Below are positions 20,679 to 30,906 of a DNA stretch of 64,000 nt, piece by piece; position 1 is the stretch's first letter; each line of letters opens with the position of its first letter. The notes below the pieces were generated by a model. The model ran no database searches and was not told the DNA's origin. It worked only from the letters and a program-made list of their open reading frames with translations. Source of the DNA: an uncultured Saprospiraceae bacterium (GTDB taxonomy: Bacteria; Bacteroidota; Bacteroidia; Chitinophagales; Saprospiraceae); assembly GCA_943788055.1 (NCBI GenBank), contig CALSOU010000007.1:37322-101321 (forward strand), given 5' to 3'. A program made the translations under genes and the position numbers.

Positions 20679-21749
20679 CTACTTAAATGGATTCCTCACA
20701 TAAGGATTATCGAGGTAACTTGTATCAGTCAAGGCCTTCATAAATGCAACTAGGCCAGTTTTCTGTTCCTCCGAAAACCCAAGCTCACGAATAAGCGGAT
20801 CTCTATTTGGTGTAGCATGTCCGCCTTTGCTATAATGCTCGACAACCTCCTCGAGGGTTTGAAATCTACCATCATGCATGTAAGGAGCTGTAAGCTCAAT
20901 ATTTCTAAGTGTAGGAGCTCGCATTTTCCCATAGTCGAGATTTCGATTAGTAACATTAGCAAGACCAATATCAGTGTATTCTGTGAGCGTCTTTGCGTCT
21001 TGAATACCGTTGTCGAAATATTGATTTGTAGTAAATAATGGATCATTATGACAGTGTCCACATTCGCCGTCTGCAATAAGAGGATTGACATCAAAAAATG
21101 TTTCTAAACCTACGAATTGCTCTTCGTTGAAAGCGCCAATGCCATTATTTACTCTATCAAATTTACTATTACCACTTATAATTATCCTCTGAAATTGTGC
21201 CAATGCTTTTGCCGCCAATTCCTTTCTTATCTCTTCTTTATCTTCAATTCCGAAAGCTTCTCGAAACATCTGAGGATACGTTGGATGCTCTTTAAACTCC
21301 TCGATCACATCTCCCCAATTATGGTGCAATTCTATTTCATCCTCTACTGGAAGCAAGGCTTGTTCTTCGAGATTATCTGATCGACCATCCCAAAATAAAC
21401 CTTTGGTAAAATACGCCGCATTGACTAAACTCATTGCAGAACGAATTCCCGCTATACCATCAATTCCTACACTGACTGCATTTCCATCCGTAAAAGCTTT
21501 CTCAGGAAGATGACAGCTAGCACATGACATTGAATTATTCGCAGAAAGTATCGGGTCATAAAAAAGATGCTGACCGAGTTTGATTCCTTCGTGAGTGAGT
21601 TGGTTGTCGGGCGGCACCGGAAAAGGTCCAAGATATTCCGTACCCTCTACAATATATGGAGTGGGATTATATTCTGTGTCTACTAAATCGCCTTCTCTAC
21701 ATGAAAATGCAACGAATAATATAACGATAAAATATAATCCCTTCTTCAT
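20679..21749 (-). CDS. Di-heme cytochrome c peroxidase / MauG-MbnH superfamily protein
   Basis: Two CxxCH motifs (SMSCASCHLPEKAF, DGECGHCHNDPLF); APYMHDGRFQTLEEVVEHY. Confidence 0.92.
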   Translation of the reverse strand: MKKGLYFIVILFVAFSCREGDLVDTEYNPTPYIVEGTEYLGPFPVPPDNQLTHEGIKLGQHLFYDPILSANNSMSCASCHLPEKAFTDGNAVSVGIDGIAGIRSAMSLVNAAYFTKGLFWDGRSDNLEEQALLPVEDEIELHHNWGDVIEEFKEHPTYPQMFREAFGIEDKEEIRKELAAKALAQFQRIIISGNSKFDRVNNGIGAFNEEQFVGLETFFDVNPLIADGECGHCHNDPLFTTNQYFDNGIQDAKTLTEYTDIGLANVTNRNLDYGKMRAPTLRNIELTAPYMHDGRFQTLEEVVEHYSKGGHATPNRDPLIRELGFSEEQKTGLVAFMKALTDTSYLDNPYVRNPFK

Positions 21750-21790
21750 AGTGCTATTTTCCTTGTTAAATGTAACAAATATAAATTATA

Positions 21791-22513
21791 TTACTTTGAT
21801 ACAGCCGTAAAGCTGTCAGCTATACGATCAATAAATGAAGCAAGTTTACCGATGTTAGATGGATCGTGATTAATTCCAAGTTCTACAGCTTCGCCGTTTT
21901 CCTCAAACAAACCCTTATGATCCATCACAATACGGAATTCATTTAATTCATCTCCTTTTACACTTCTATCAACGTTTATAATTACATCGGTTAGCAACTC
22001 ATCTTTTCCCGTATGAAAAATCCACCCAGTAGTAATCGAGCCAGTACCATCATCAACTCTACCTTCAGTTTTTGTGAATATGTAAGAATCCCATGCACTC
22101 CAATAGTAACCCGCATTAGCTAGCGATGAAGCTGCATCATAATCACTTGGCTGAGTAGCATTGACATCTGGAAGCAACCCAATACTAAACTGAATTGATT
22201 CGTAGTTAGCGGCATCTACGTCTTCAAACGACACTTTAATTCCACCAGTCGAGCTATCGAAATCGATCTGCTCTAAATCAGACAAAAACTCTTCTGTACC
22301 GTCATCTTTAATCATTCGAACATCACTCATAAAAAAGTCACTTCTTAAGATAGTAAATGCTGTTCCATCAAGTTGGTTATACGTTTTACCAAACTCTAAA
22401 ACTTCGTCTCCATAATTTGCTTGAAAAACGATATTTAAATCCCCAGTTTTTGCATTGTTGCAACTTGAAAAAAAGAGAACTGAAGTTAGCAAGATAAATA
22501 ATAATTTGCTCAT
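21791..22513 (-). CDS. MbnP-like lipoprotein
   Basis: Lipobox SSCNN; FGKTYNQLDGTAFTILRSDFFMSDVRMIKDDG; ANAGYYWSAWDSYIFTKTEG; partner of the di-heme peroxidase. Confidence 0.75.
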   Translation of the reverse strand: MSKLLFILLTSVLFFSSCNNAKTGDLNIVFQANYGDEVLEFGKTYNQLDGTAFTILRSDFFMSDVRMIKDDGTEEFLSDLEQIDFDSSTGGIKVSFEDVDAANYESIQFSIGLLPDVNATQPSDYDAASSLANAGYYWSAWDSYIFTKTEGRVDDGTGSITTGWIFHTGKDELLTDVIINVDRSVKGDELNEFRIVMDHKGLFEENGEAVELGINHDPSNIGKLASFIDRIADSFTAVSK

Positions 22514-23304
22514 CTGTAAAAATTTATAAAATTGAAAGGTAATTGAATATCATTCAAAATTTCACCTTCTGTAATTGTTGATATATCTAAGATTTCCAAC
22601 AAGGACAAATAATTAATGTTCAGTTTAACGGAAAAATTTTCTCTAGGAAACTTCGCCACACTTAAAACGGTATCTTGAAAGGAGATATTAGCTTCATTAA
22701 ATCGAATTCCGACCGAAATGTCTTGTTGCAAACTATCTCCGATTTTCATGAATAATTTCATATCTAGATATGAACTATTGAGATAAAGCGAATCGTAATC
22801 AAATAGAAGGCTTTCGGCTTCCAGCGGTATATCACTATGAGCAATTCCAACATGTCCGGAAACTGATTCTACTTCGCCATTTTCTCTGATTGTCCCGAGT
22901 GTTGTAAAACTACTAGTCGTTGTTATAAATACGTCATCTTCCTTCCTAGTAAGCTCCACTCCATCTAGTGCCTCATATACAGCTTCTTCCTGAACTTCCA
23001 ATTTACCATTGCCTATAACATCAAAACTCAGATCATCAATGAAAAGTATTGCTCTATTCAATTTCAAAGAATCTCCTGTAAGTGTGTAGACAATCGTGTC
23101 TTGTCCATAAGAAACATCTCCTAGTTTATGTAACACTTGAAAAGTAACAGTAGGGTAAGAGCAGCAATCTTCACAAGCCGTGTCGCCTGCTATATCGAAA
23201 TTTGTTGCCAATTCATCTAGACATACGTCTTGAATCTCGTAGCACGAATTTAGGCTTGCACCCAAAAGTATTACCATCAGAAATATTCCTGTGCTCTTAA
23301 TCAT
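22510..23304 (-). CDS. Divergent MbnP-like lipoprotein with Cys-rich N-terminus
   Basis: Lipobox LNSC; CLDELATNFDIAGDTACEDCCSYPTVTFQVLHKLGD; TGDSLKLNRAILFIDDLSF resembles the MbnP core. Confidence 0.5.
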   Translation of the reverse strand: MIKSTGIFLMVILLGASLNSCYEIQDVCLDELATNFDIAGDTACEDCCSYPTVTFQVLHKLGDVSYGQDTIVYTLTGDSLKLNRAILFIDDLSFDVIGNGKLEVQEEAVYEALDGVELTRKEDDVFITTTSSFTTLGTIRENGEVESVSGHVGIAHSDIPLEAESLLFDYDSLYLNSSYLDMKLFMKIGDSLQQDISVGIRFNEANISFQDTVLSVAKFPRENFSVKLNINYLSLLEILDISTITEGEILNDIQLPFNFINFYR

Positions 23305-23405
23305 ATTTCATTTAACGTATTTCATCTATTGATTAACACTTTATCTCGACAAAAACTTATAAAAAGTTACTTTCTCTTCTGATCAACAAGACTCCAAGAT
23401 ACTGC

Positions 23406-24218
23406 CTACTTCTTAGTCGCTTTTTCGTAAGCTTCCCTTACTATCTTCTTAACCTGATGGCTAAATTCCTTATTCAAAATCCATTGATAATACTGCTTGT
23501 CTTTTACAAGTACTTTACCAAGCTCTTGATTTATATACTTTCCAAAATTAAAAACGATTATGCCTTCATCATTCAGTTTAAGACGCTGAGTCACATCGAC
23601 GACCATCAAGTCATTTGAAAAATCGTGAAGAGCTTGTATGTCATTTTTAACTGGTTCAGGTGTTACATTACCATCTCCATCAACATGGTCGACACCTTTG
23701 TAAGCTTCAATTTGTCCTTTCAAGACCTCGACTGTTGCTCTCACGTCAGCAAGAGCATCGTGTGCATCTTCAAGGTCGCCATTGCAAAACTTCTTATATG
23801 CGGCCTTAAGAGTCCGAGGTTCCATTTTGTAAAAAATTCGCTGAGCATCAATCAATCTCCGATTTTTTAAATCAAAATCTAAACCAGCTCTAGCAAATTC
23901 TTCCATCAACATCGGAATATCAAACCGATTACTATTATACCCTCCTAGATCAGAATCTCCGATCCAATCGTACATGCGTTTTGCTATCTGCGGAAAAGTG
24001 TGTTTATCAGCAACGTCTTCATGTGTAATCCCATGAATTGCCGTTGACTCTTTACTAATCGGTATCTCTGGATTAAGCAACATTTCAACTTCTTGAGGCT
24101 CTCGACCATCTGCAAAATACTTAATCAATGCAATCTGGACAATTCGATCTCGAATCACATTTAATCCAGTGGATTCAATATCGAAAAATACAATGTCGCG
24201 AGTAAGATGAAACTTCAT
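23406..24218 (-). CDS. 3'-5' exonuclease (DnaQ/DEDD family)
   Basis: DIVFFDIESTGLNVIRDRIVQIALIKY; GYNSNRFDIPML; HDALADVRATVEVL. Confidence 0.92.
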   Translation of the reverse strand: MKFHLTRDIVFFDIESTGLNVIRDRIVQIALIKYFADGREPQEVEMLLNPEIPISKESTAIHGITHEDVADKHTFPQIAKRMYDWIGDSDLGGYNSNRFDIPMLMEEFARAGLDFDLKNRRLIDAQRIFYKMEPRTLKAAYKKFCNGDLEDAHDALADVRATVEVLKGQIEAYKGVDHVDGDGNVTPEPVKNDIQALHDFSNDLMVVDVTQRLKLNDEGIIVFNFGKYINQELGKVLVKDKQYYQWILNKEFSHQVKKIVREAYEKATKK

Positions 24219-24400
24219 AGGAAATATGGTTTTATTTGTTTGTTAACCTCATACAAAGGTAGGATAATGTATTCTTAAAGAGCGTAACTTGTATCACTTA
24301 AGAAAGTAAAACATGAGACTAACAATGGCTTAAACAAGGTCTAATTAAAATAAACTAATTTAGGGTAAAAAATCTTAATTATACCAGAACAATCTATTTC

Positions 24401-25435
24401 TTAATTAAGAATAAAATCAAAACCAGTTGATTTCCATGTTTCCATTTCTCCTTCTTGATTTCTAAAGATGAAAAACGCTTCAAAGTCTGAAAGGGAATCA
24501 ATCCATGCTTTTGATTTTTCTAAGCCCATTACCATGCAAGTAGTTGCTGCTGCATCCGCTCTTGAACAAGTCTTATGCACTACACTAGCAGATAGCAAAT
24601 TGGATCGTTCAGTCATTCCAGTAAATGGATTAATTGTATGGCTGAAGGTTATTCCGTTTTCCGTGTAGTAGTTCCTGTAGTTTCCAGAAGTCGCTACTGC
24701 TCGATCTGATATATTTAAGAAATAATCAGCTTCTTTTAAACTAGCTTTTTCACTTGGCTGATTCACTCCGATTACCCAAGGTTTATTAGCAGGTTTTGAA
24801 CCCAAAGACCGTACTTCTCCTCCTATGTCAACAAACCAATTCACAATCCCTTTCGAGCTTAAATACTCGCCTACAAGATCGACACCGTAACCTTTGGCAA
24901 TAGCTGAAAAGTCCAAACTAGCCTTCGGAGGCTTAGTTATTCTAGAGAGGCCATCTGAACTCTCAGAATGATTCCATTTTTTAAATGACACCAATTGAAG
25001 AAGTTCAGCAATAAGACTGGTGTCTTTTTGGGCGGAAGCCCGCTCCTCGTAACCAAATCCCCAAAAGTTTACTAATGGATTTAATGTAGGGTCAAAGTAT
25101 TGATCGCTTAAATCATACATTTCTTCTGACAACAAATAGTTATTAATGAAATGCAAAGCGGTGTCTCTATTTAACGAGAGTCTTTCTTGATGTTGAGAAT
25201 TGATCAACGAAATAGTCGACGTAGGAATATAAGTCGAAACCTCTTGATTTAAATCAATGAGAAGTGAGTCTATTTCTACTTTGGATACAGTCGGTTCCCG
25301 ACTTGAGTAACGCACATTGAAGTAGGTTCCCATCGTTTCTCCCTGCAGAATAAAAACTTGAGTTAACTCCTGCTTTTTTGTCTTACAAGCTGAAAGCAAC
25401 AAAAATACTGCAAGCAAGGTCCAAGAATGATACAT
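24401..25435 (-). CDS. apbE: FAD:protein FMN transferase
   Basis: GETMGTYFNVRYSS; LDFSAIAKGYGVDLVGEYLSSKGIVNWFVDIGGEVRSLG; HTINPFTG. Confidence 0.92.
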   Translation of the reverse strand: MYHSWTLLAVFLLLSACKTKKQELTQVFILQGETMGTYFNVRYSSREPTVSKVEIDSLLIDLNQEVSTYIPTSTISLINSQHQERLSLNRDTALHFINNYLLSEEMYDLSDQYFDPTLNPLVNFWGFGYEERASAQKDTSLIAELLQLVSFKKWNHSESSDGLSRITKPPKASLDFSAIAKGYGVDLVGEYLSSKGIVNWFVDIGGEVRSLGSKPANKPWVIGVNQPSEKASLKEADYFLNISDRAVATSGNYRNYYTENGITFSHTINPFTGMTERSNLLSASVVHKTCSRADAAATTCMVMGLEKSKAWIDSLSDFEAFFIFRNQEGEMETWKSTGFDFILN

Positions 25436-25436
25436 T

Positions 25437-25799
25437 CTAGACTTCTTTCTTCCCTACTATATTATTGTCTTCATCTGTCAAGATAATAAGAGGCTTGTAA
25501 GTTTTAGCTTCCTCACGATCGATGTGACAGTACGATAAAATATGAATTTTGTCTCCGACATTTGCGTGGACGGAAGCTCCCCCATTCATACATATTTCGC
25601 GCGATCCACGCTTTCCTTTCAAAATATACGTTATGATTCTTGTTCCATTTGTGGCATTATTGATATGAACCAACTCCCACTCATGTAAATCAGCAGCGTC
25701 CATCAAGTCTTCATCAATTGTGATTGATCCTCTGTAAGCCAGATTGGACTCCGTGACATAAACTTGTTGCAACTTTGATTTCAATACTTCTACTTGCAT
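25437..25799 (-). CDS. panD: Aspartate 1-decarboxylase
   Basis: LAYRGSITIDEDLMDAADL (G-S self-cleavage site), NGTRIITYILKGKRGSREICMNGGA. Confidence 0.95.
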   Translation of the reverse strand: MQVEVLKSKLQQVYVTESNLAYRGSITIDEDLMDAADLHEWELVHINNATNGTRIITYILKGKRGSREICMNGGASVHANVGDKIHILSYCHIDREEAKTYKPLIILTDEDNNIVGKKEV

Positions 25800-26170
25800 G
25801 CTATTAACTTTTTAGAGTACAAAGATGATAAAAAATCAAGGATTAGGCAATGTTCATTGATAGGTCTTACATGTAGAAGTTGACAGTTTGAGAAATCGGT
25901 AAGTAAATAAATTGAACTAAATAGACTATGGACTCACCTGTGTAAATGATCGCATAGCAGTAATATAATAAATTCAATTCTCAAAGTAAAAAATATCTGT
26001 AAACCACTAATTTACAGTCGTTTTCTCTTAGCTAATTTTTCATTACTTGAAAACTTAAGTCCTTTAGAATAATATAGTGATATCCTAGTTGGTTGATCAT
26101 TTGTTTGAAATACATTGTTATTATATATTCGCAGAGTCTTTTACATCAACCCAAAGGACGACTTATAAAT

Positions 26171-26245
26171 GAGGCATTAGCTCAGTTGGTTTAGAGCGCT
26201 ACCTTGACAGGGTAGAGGTCACTGGTTCGAATCCAGTATGCCTCA
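26171..26245 (+). tRNA. tRNA-Val (GAC)
   Basis: Cloverleaf: acceptor GAGGCAT/ATGCCTC, D-arm GCTCAGTTGGTTTAGAGC, anticodon stem-loop CTACCTTGACAGGGTAG, T-arm ACTGGTTCGAATCCAGT. Confidence 0.95.
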
Positions 26246-26300
26246 CATTCTTTTTTGACTTTTAGTCACTCCTCTACCTACTTATTCGAAAAATATCAGT

Positions 26301-27191
26301 TTAAGCTTGAACGCTAGGATTCTTAATCAAACTCAATAATTTCTTTACAAGCTTTACAAGAATCAAAGCTGCTATACCAGTGATTAATCCAACTAGCAAC
26401 TCACCCAGAATAGATGGTATGCCGTGAAAAACATGCTCAAACAACTCTATTTTATGGATTACTATACCTCCCGCAACTAAAAGCAGGGCTATTGTTCCTA
26501 TAACAGCCAAACTTCTTAGCACTTTGGGCAAGGCCTGGACAAGAAAATTGCCAATCGATTTAGAAAAACTCTTTCCTTCGCCACCCATTTTAATCAGTTT
26601 ATACCCCATATCGTCCATTCGTACAATCAGAGCCACAATACCATAAACACCAACAGTAGCGATGATGGCTACAATAGTAACTACGATAATCTGTGTGAGT
26701 ATAGGCTGACTTTGCACAGTACTAAGTGCAATAATTACGATCTCAACAGACAGGATAAAATCTGTTACGATAGCTGATTTAATTTTCTCTTTCTCAATGC
26801 TAAGAATTTCTTCCTCTGTGATATCTGTTGCTAGAGACTCATCCTCTTGGTGATCATGAGGAACAAAATACTCATAGATCTTTTCTGCACCCTCGTAAGC
26901 TAGGTAGACCGCTCCTCCCAAGAGTATCAATGTTACCAACCAAGGCGCGAATGCGCTCATAATAAAAGCTAGAGGAAGTATTATCAGTTTGTTGAGAAAG
27001 GACCCCTTTGTGATGGCCCATAAAACAGGAATTTCTCTTGAAGCAACAAATCCCGAAGCCTTTTCAGCATTGACGGCCAAATCGTCTCCTAAGATTCCAG
27101 CAGTCTTTTTGGTTGCTATTTGACTCATTGCTACAACGTCATCCATTAATGTCGCAATGTCATCTAGCAAAGCAAAAAAACCTGAGGCCAT
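26301..27191 (-). CDS. DUF808 (YedI-like) membrane protein
   Basis: MASGFFALLDDIATLMDDVVAMSQIATKKTAGILGDDLAVNAEKASGF. Confidence 0.93.
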   Translation of the reverse strand: MASGFFALLDDIATLMDDVVAMSQIATKKTAGILGDDLAVNAEKASGFVASREIPVLWAITKGSFLNKLIILPLAFIMSAFAPWLVTLILLGGAVYLAYEGAEKIYEYFVPHDHQEDESLATDITEEEILSIEKEKIKSAIVTDFILSVEIVIIALSTVQSQPILTQIIVVTIVAIIATVGVYGIVALIVRMDDMGYKLIKMGGEGKSFSKSIGNFLVQALPKVLRSLAVIGTIALLLVAGGIVIHKIELFEHVFHGIPSILGELLVGLITGIAALILVKLVKKLLSLIKNPSVQA

Positions 27192-27413
27192 AAATATTTC
27201 GTTTGTTGTGACTTTGTGGTAAGTCGAATTTCTGTCTATCGAAAATAAATATACGGGAATAAGTTAGAAGAACAGTAACACTATATTGTCATTTGATTAC
27301 TCAGAGGTCAATAACCTAATGCGGATTGTGTCAATAAGATATCGGTAGCCTTACCCAACTCTGAAACAATACAATGAAATTAAATGTCAAGTGTTACTAA
27401 GCGCAAAGTACAA

Positions 27414-29885
27414 TTAGAATTCGCCGCCATCAAAGTCACCGCCGCCACCGCCTCGGTTTCCTCCTCGTTGTTTCTTTTGATTGATTCGATAGTTAGCAGC
27501 CAGAGTAAAAGTTCTGATTCTCCATTGGAATTCACCTTGCGTGTAGAAATCCTCGCCGAAAGTCTCGTATCTTCTCACCCTATCGTTAAGCAAATCTCGA
27601 ACTGAAAGCGTCAAGGTTAAATTCTTCTTCGGTAGAAAGTCTCTACTCCATCCTACGTCAATGGAAGTGATACTCTTTCTATTTCCTTGAGGTGTTTGAC
27701 GTCCTGACCTGTAATTAACTGATGCCTGCAAGTCACCCTGCTGCTTCATAGAAGCTCGTGCCATCAATCGGCCCGTTACAGCATAGGTATCTGCATCCAA
27801 ATTGGTATCAGAACGTCCAGAAGTTGTAATTGACCTAAAGAAATTTATGTTTCCGTTTACTCTGAGCCATTCGACGGTATTTAAACTACCGTTCACTTCA
27901 ACACCGAAGTCATCTTGAACCCCCAAGTTCTGTGGCCTTGTCAGAAAGGTATTATCGTCAAGAATTGTTCTAATCCGACTTATCTTATTTGATGTCTGAC
28001 GATAAAAAACGCCGGATGTCAAGGTTGCCTTTTCCCATATTTTCAAATAGTTGATCTCATAGGAATTTGTATACTCAGGATTGACCAATGGATTTCCAGA
28101 GAAGAAATTTCGGTTATCACTGTAAGAAAAGAAGGGATTTAGATCCCAAAATCTTGGCCTTCGTATACGTCTAGAGTAAGATGCTTGAATAGCACTTCCT
28201 TTACTAAACTCATAATTCAAAAATAAGCTTGGGAAGAAATTAAGCGTATCTCGGTTGTTTTCAATATTATCATTAACGAGCAAAGTTCTGATGTTTAAAT
28301 ACTCTCCACGTAGTCCAACCTGAAATCCAAATTTTCCAATTGTGTTTCCATATTGCAAATAGACTGCTTGTACATTCTCTAAATAGTCAAAATCATTTGT
28401 TAGACCTTCGAGGGAATTCCAACCAGTGCTATCGCGCTCTTCGACGATGAAATCATTATCAATGTTTCTAATCGAGGAAAATGTACCAACTTCAAATTTA
28501 TGATCTTTTCTTCCTCCAATTGGTTGTGTATAATCAACTCTAAAGATCATATTACGTTGACCTTCGTCATTTTCTGACCGCTGAAGTAAGGATGGAACAG
28601 AAGTGCCGACCACAATTTCATCAAAATCACTTGACTCTACTTCTAGTTCATCTTCATATTGAAATGAGACCCTCAAATTATGATCTCTTGAACTAAACTG
28701 TTTATTAAAGTCAATATTATACTGTAGACCATTCTCATTTTCTTGTTCATTATCAGTCCTCTTAACCGTTTGAAGGAGGTTGTCAAGATTATTTAAGTAG
28801 TCAGCATAAGTCAATGTTGTCAAGTTATTATCATCTGATATTTGGTACTGAATTGCTCCAGTTAGGACCGATTTTTCTGAAAAGAAATATTCTAAACCTC
28901 CCCTTACAGTATTTGAAAGCCCCCCTCTCTGCATATCTCGATCTTGTTCAGAAATAAATATGTCTTCATCCTGATAAATCTCTTGATACAACTTTCCGTA
29001 TCCAGGAGAGCTTCGGTAGTTAACATTGTAATTGGCAAACCAATTAATCTTATTTCTTCGATAATTTAGATTCGCCCCAATACCTGCTCCAAATGGATAA
29101 TTAACAGTTGAATTCAGAGATCCATTGAAACCTGATCTTCTTTCTTTTTTTAAAACAATGTTGATAATTCCAGCCATTCCTTCTGCTTCGTATCTCGCAG
29201 ATGGATTTGTTATCACTTCGACTGATTCGATCATATCTGCTGGGATACTTCTCAAGCCATTAGCATCGCTAACCATATTTGAAGGTTGCCCATTAACTAG
29301 AATTCGCACCCCTGAACTTCCTCTCAAACTAACTGTTCCATCGATGTCTACCGTTACACTTGGAACATTATCCAGTAATTCTTGAGCAGATCCACCTTGG
29401 GTTGACAAATCTTGTCCCACATTAAAAACGCGCTTATCAAGTGTAAACTGATTTGTACTCTTCTCTGCCTGAATAGTTACCTCTTCAAGATCTAATGCAC
29501 TCGAACTCAAAGCAATTTCTCCCAATTGTACTGTCCTATTTCCCTTTCTAATTTCGTCTCTATCTACGGAAATCGATGTTACTATTGTTTTTTCAAAACC
29601 GATAAATTCAACCTCAGCATACATCCTTCCCATAGGAACAGATAGTTCGAAAACACCTTCAAGTCCTGACAATCCACCTCCTACTAGACTTGAGTCTCTT
29701 AAGTTAAAAACTGAAATGGTAGCAAACTCTAGTCCTTGTTTGGTATTTGCATCGACAACCTTTCCAACTAGCTTGATTTTTGGCTTATCTGCACCACTAG
29801 GTCTACCTTGTCCTCTATTTCCTTGTGCATTGACCGAAGAGACGAATAGAAGTGTTAGTAATAATAAAATAAACTTGTAATTCAT
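27414..29885 (-). CDS. TonB-dependent receptor / outer-membrane beta-barrel family protein
   Basis: KLVGKVVDANTKQGLEFATISVFNLRDSSLVGGG; LSTQGGSAQELLDNVPSVTVDIDGTVSLRGSSGVRILVNGQPS; C-terminal Gly-rich tail. Confidence 0.92.
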   Translation of the reverse strand: MNYKFILLLLTLLFVSSVNAQGNRGQGRPSGADKPKIKLVGKVVDANTKQGLEFATISVFNLRDSSLVGGGLSGLEGVFELSVPMGRMYAEVEFIGFEKTIVTSISVDRDEIRKGNRTVQLGEIALSSSALDLEEVTIQAEKSTNQFTLDKRVFNVGQDLSTQGGSAQELLDNVPSVTVDIDGTVSLRGSSGVRILVNGQPSNMVSDANGLRSIPADMIESVEVITNPSARYEAEGMAGIINIVLKKERRSGFNGSLNSTVNYPFGAGIGANLNYRRNKINWFANYNVNYRSSPGYGKLYQEIYQDEDIFISEQDRDMQRGGLSNTVRGGLEYFFSEKSVLTGAIQYQISDDNNLTTLTYADYLNNLDNLLQTVKRTDNEQENENGLQYNIDFNKQFSSRDHNLRVSFQYEDELEVESSDFDEIVVGTSVPSLLQRSENDEGQRNMIFRVDYTQPIGGRKDHKFEVGTFSSIRNIDNDFIVEERDSTGWNSLEGLTNDFDYLENVQAVYLQYGNTIGKFGFQVGLRGEYLNIRTLLVNDNIENNRDTLNFFPSLFLNYEFSKGSAIQASYSRRIRRPRFWDLNPFFSYSDNRNFFSGNPLVNPEYTNSYEINYLKIWEKATLTSGVFYRQTSNKISRIRTILDDNTFLTRPQNLGVQDDFGVEVNGSLNTVEWLRVNGNINFFRSITTSGRSDTNLDADTYAVTGRLMARASMKQQGDLQASVNYRSGRQTPQGNRKSITSIDVGWSRDFLPKKNLTLTLSVRDLLNDRVRRYETFGEDFYTQGEFQWRIRTFTLAANYRINQKKQRGGNRGGGGGDFDGGEF

Positions 29886-30053
29886 TGAGAGAATTTGAGT
29901 TGTAATTCGGCACGAAAAATATCTAACAAAGCTAATTCGTCTATTGTTCTATTTGTTGTATTTTTCGCCCTATTAGCATATAGATAACAAAAAACCGAAA
30001 TGGTTTAATCTACAATAGCTAAATCGATCTTTTAATTTAAAATTTAACAGCCT

Positions 30054-30671
30054 ATGAAATACATTAAATTAGAAGAATATAATACACTTCAATTCCAAGA
30101 TTTACAGTCAATAGTTAAAATCCTAAAAGACGGAGGCATTTTTATTTTTCCTACAGATTCTGTTTACTCAATGGGGTGCCTAATGAACAATAAGCAAGGA
30201 ATCCAAAGAATACTGAAGCTTACAGGTAAAGTTGAAAAGAAGAGTTCGATGTCTTTAATTTTTCCTGATCTGAAGTCATTATCTAATTATACTCTAAATT
30301 ACAATAACACCATATATCGGTCGGTCAAATCATTGACACCTGGACCATTCACATTTATTTTCAGAGCAAGTAAACTCGTGACAAAAAGCTTTGCAAATAG
30401 TAAAAAAGAAGTTGGTGTTAGAATTCCAGATCATGATACGCTCATGCAGATTCTAAAGGAACTTAATGAACCTATAATCTCTACTTCGCTGAATACAGGT
30501 GAACTTGAACAAGATTACAATGATCCATATGTTTTATCTCAGAAATACGAGCGTGATCTCGAATTAGTCATTGATCAAGGTCCTTCTGAAAGTGCTGTTA
30601 CGACGATTCTTGATTGCACTGGAGAGGACATCGAATTAATAAGAGAAGGAAAAGGGCAATTGATAGAATAG
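30054..30671 (+). CDS. Sua5/YciO/YrdC-family L-threonylcarbamoyladenylate synthase
   Basis: GGIFIFPTDSVYSMGCLMNNKQGIQRILKLTGK; GPFTFIFRAS; VGVRIPDH. Confidence 0.92.
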   Translation: MKYIKLEEYNTLQFQDLQSIVKILKDGGIFIFPTDSVYSMGCLMNNKQGIQRILKLTGKVEKKSSMSLIFPDLKSLSNYTLNYNNTIYRSVKSLTPGPFTFIFRASKLVTKSFANSKKEVGVRIPDHDTLMQILKELNEPIISTSLNTGELEQDYNDPYVLSQKYERDLELVIDQGPSESAVTTILDCTGEDIELIREGKGQLIE

Positions 30672-30906
30672 CACTAGTCGGGCATAGGCCCAAAAGCTTT
30701 TGTTCATTAAACCCACAATATTCATCAGATAGTCTATTGCGACCTACAACATCTCCAAAATAAAGCGCAAGCTCTATTTCCTTGACATTTTGGTTCCTAC
30801 AACAAAGACCTAATGAATAATGCGCGTTAAAGAAATCAAAATAATAAAGAAGATAAGAACATCTATACTCTTTACGTAGTTATGTACGTGTACAAAAACA
30901 TTCATT

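Noticed and set aside
21762-21776. TGTTAAATGTAACA dyad just before the 20679 peroxidase
   Set aside because: Different orientation and spacing from the TGTAAC-N4-GTTACA sites and within ~25 nt of the start codon; probably RBS/leader sequence.
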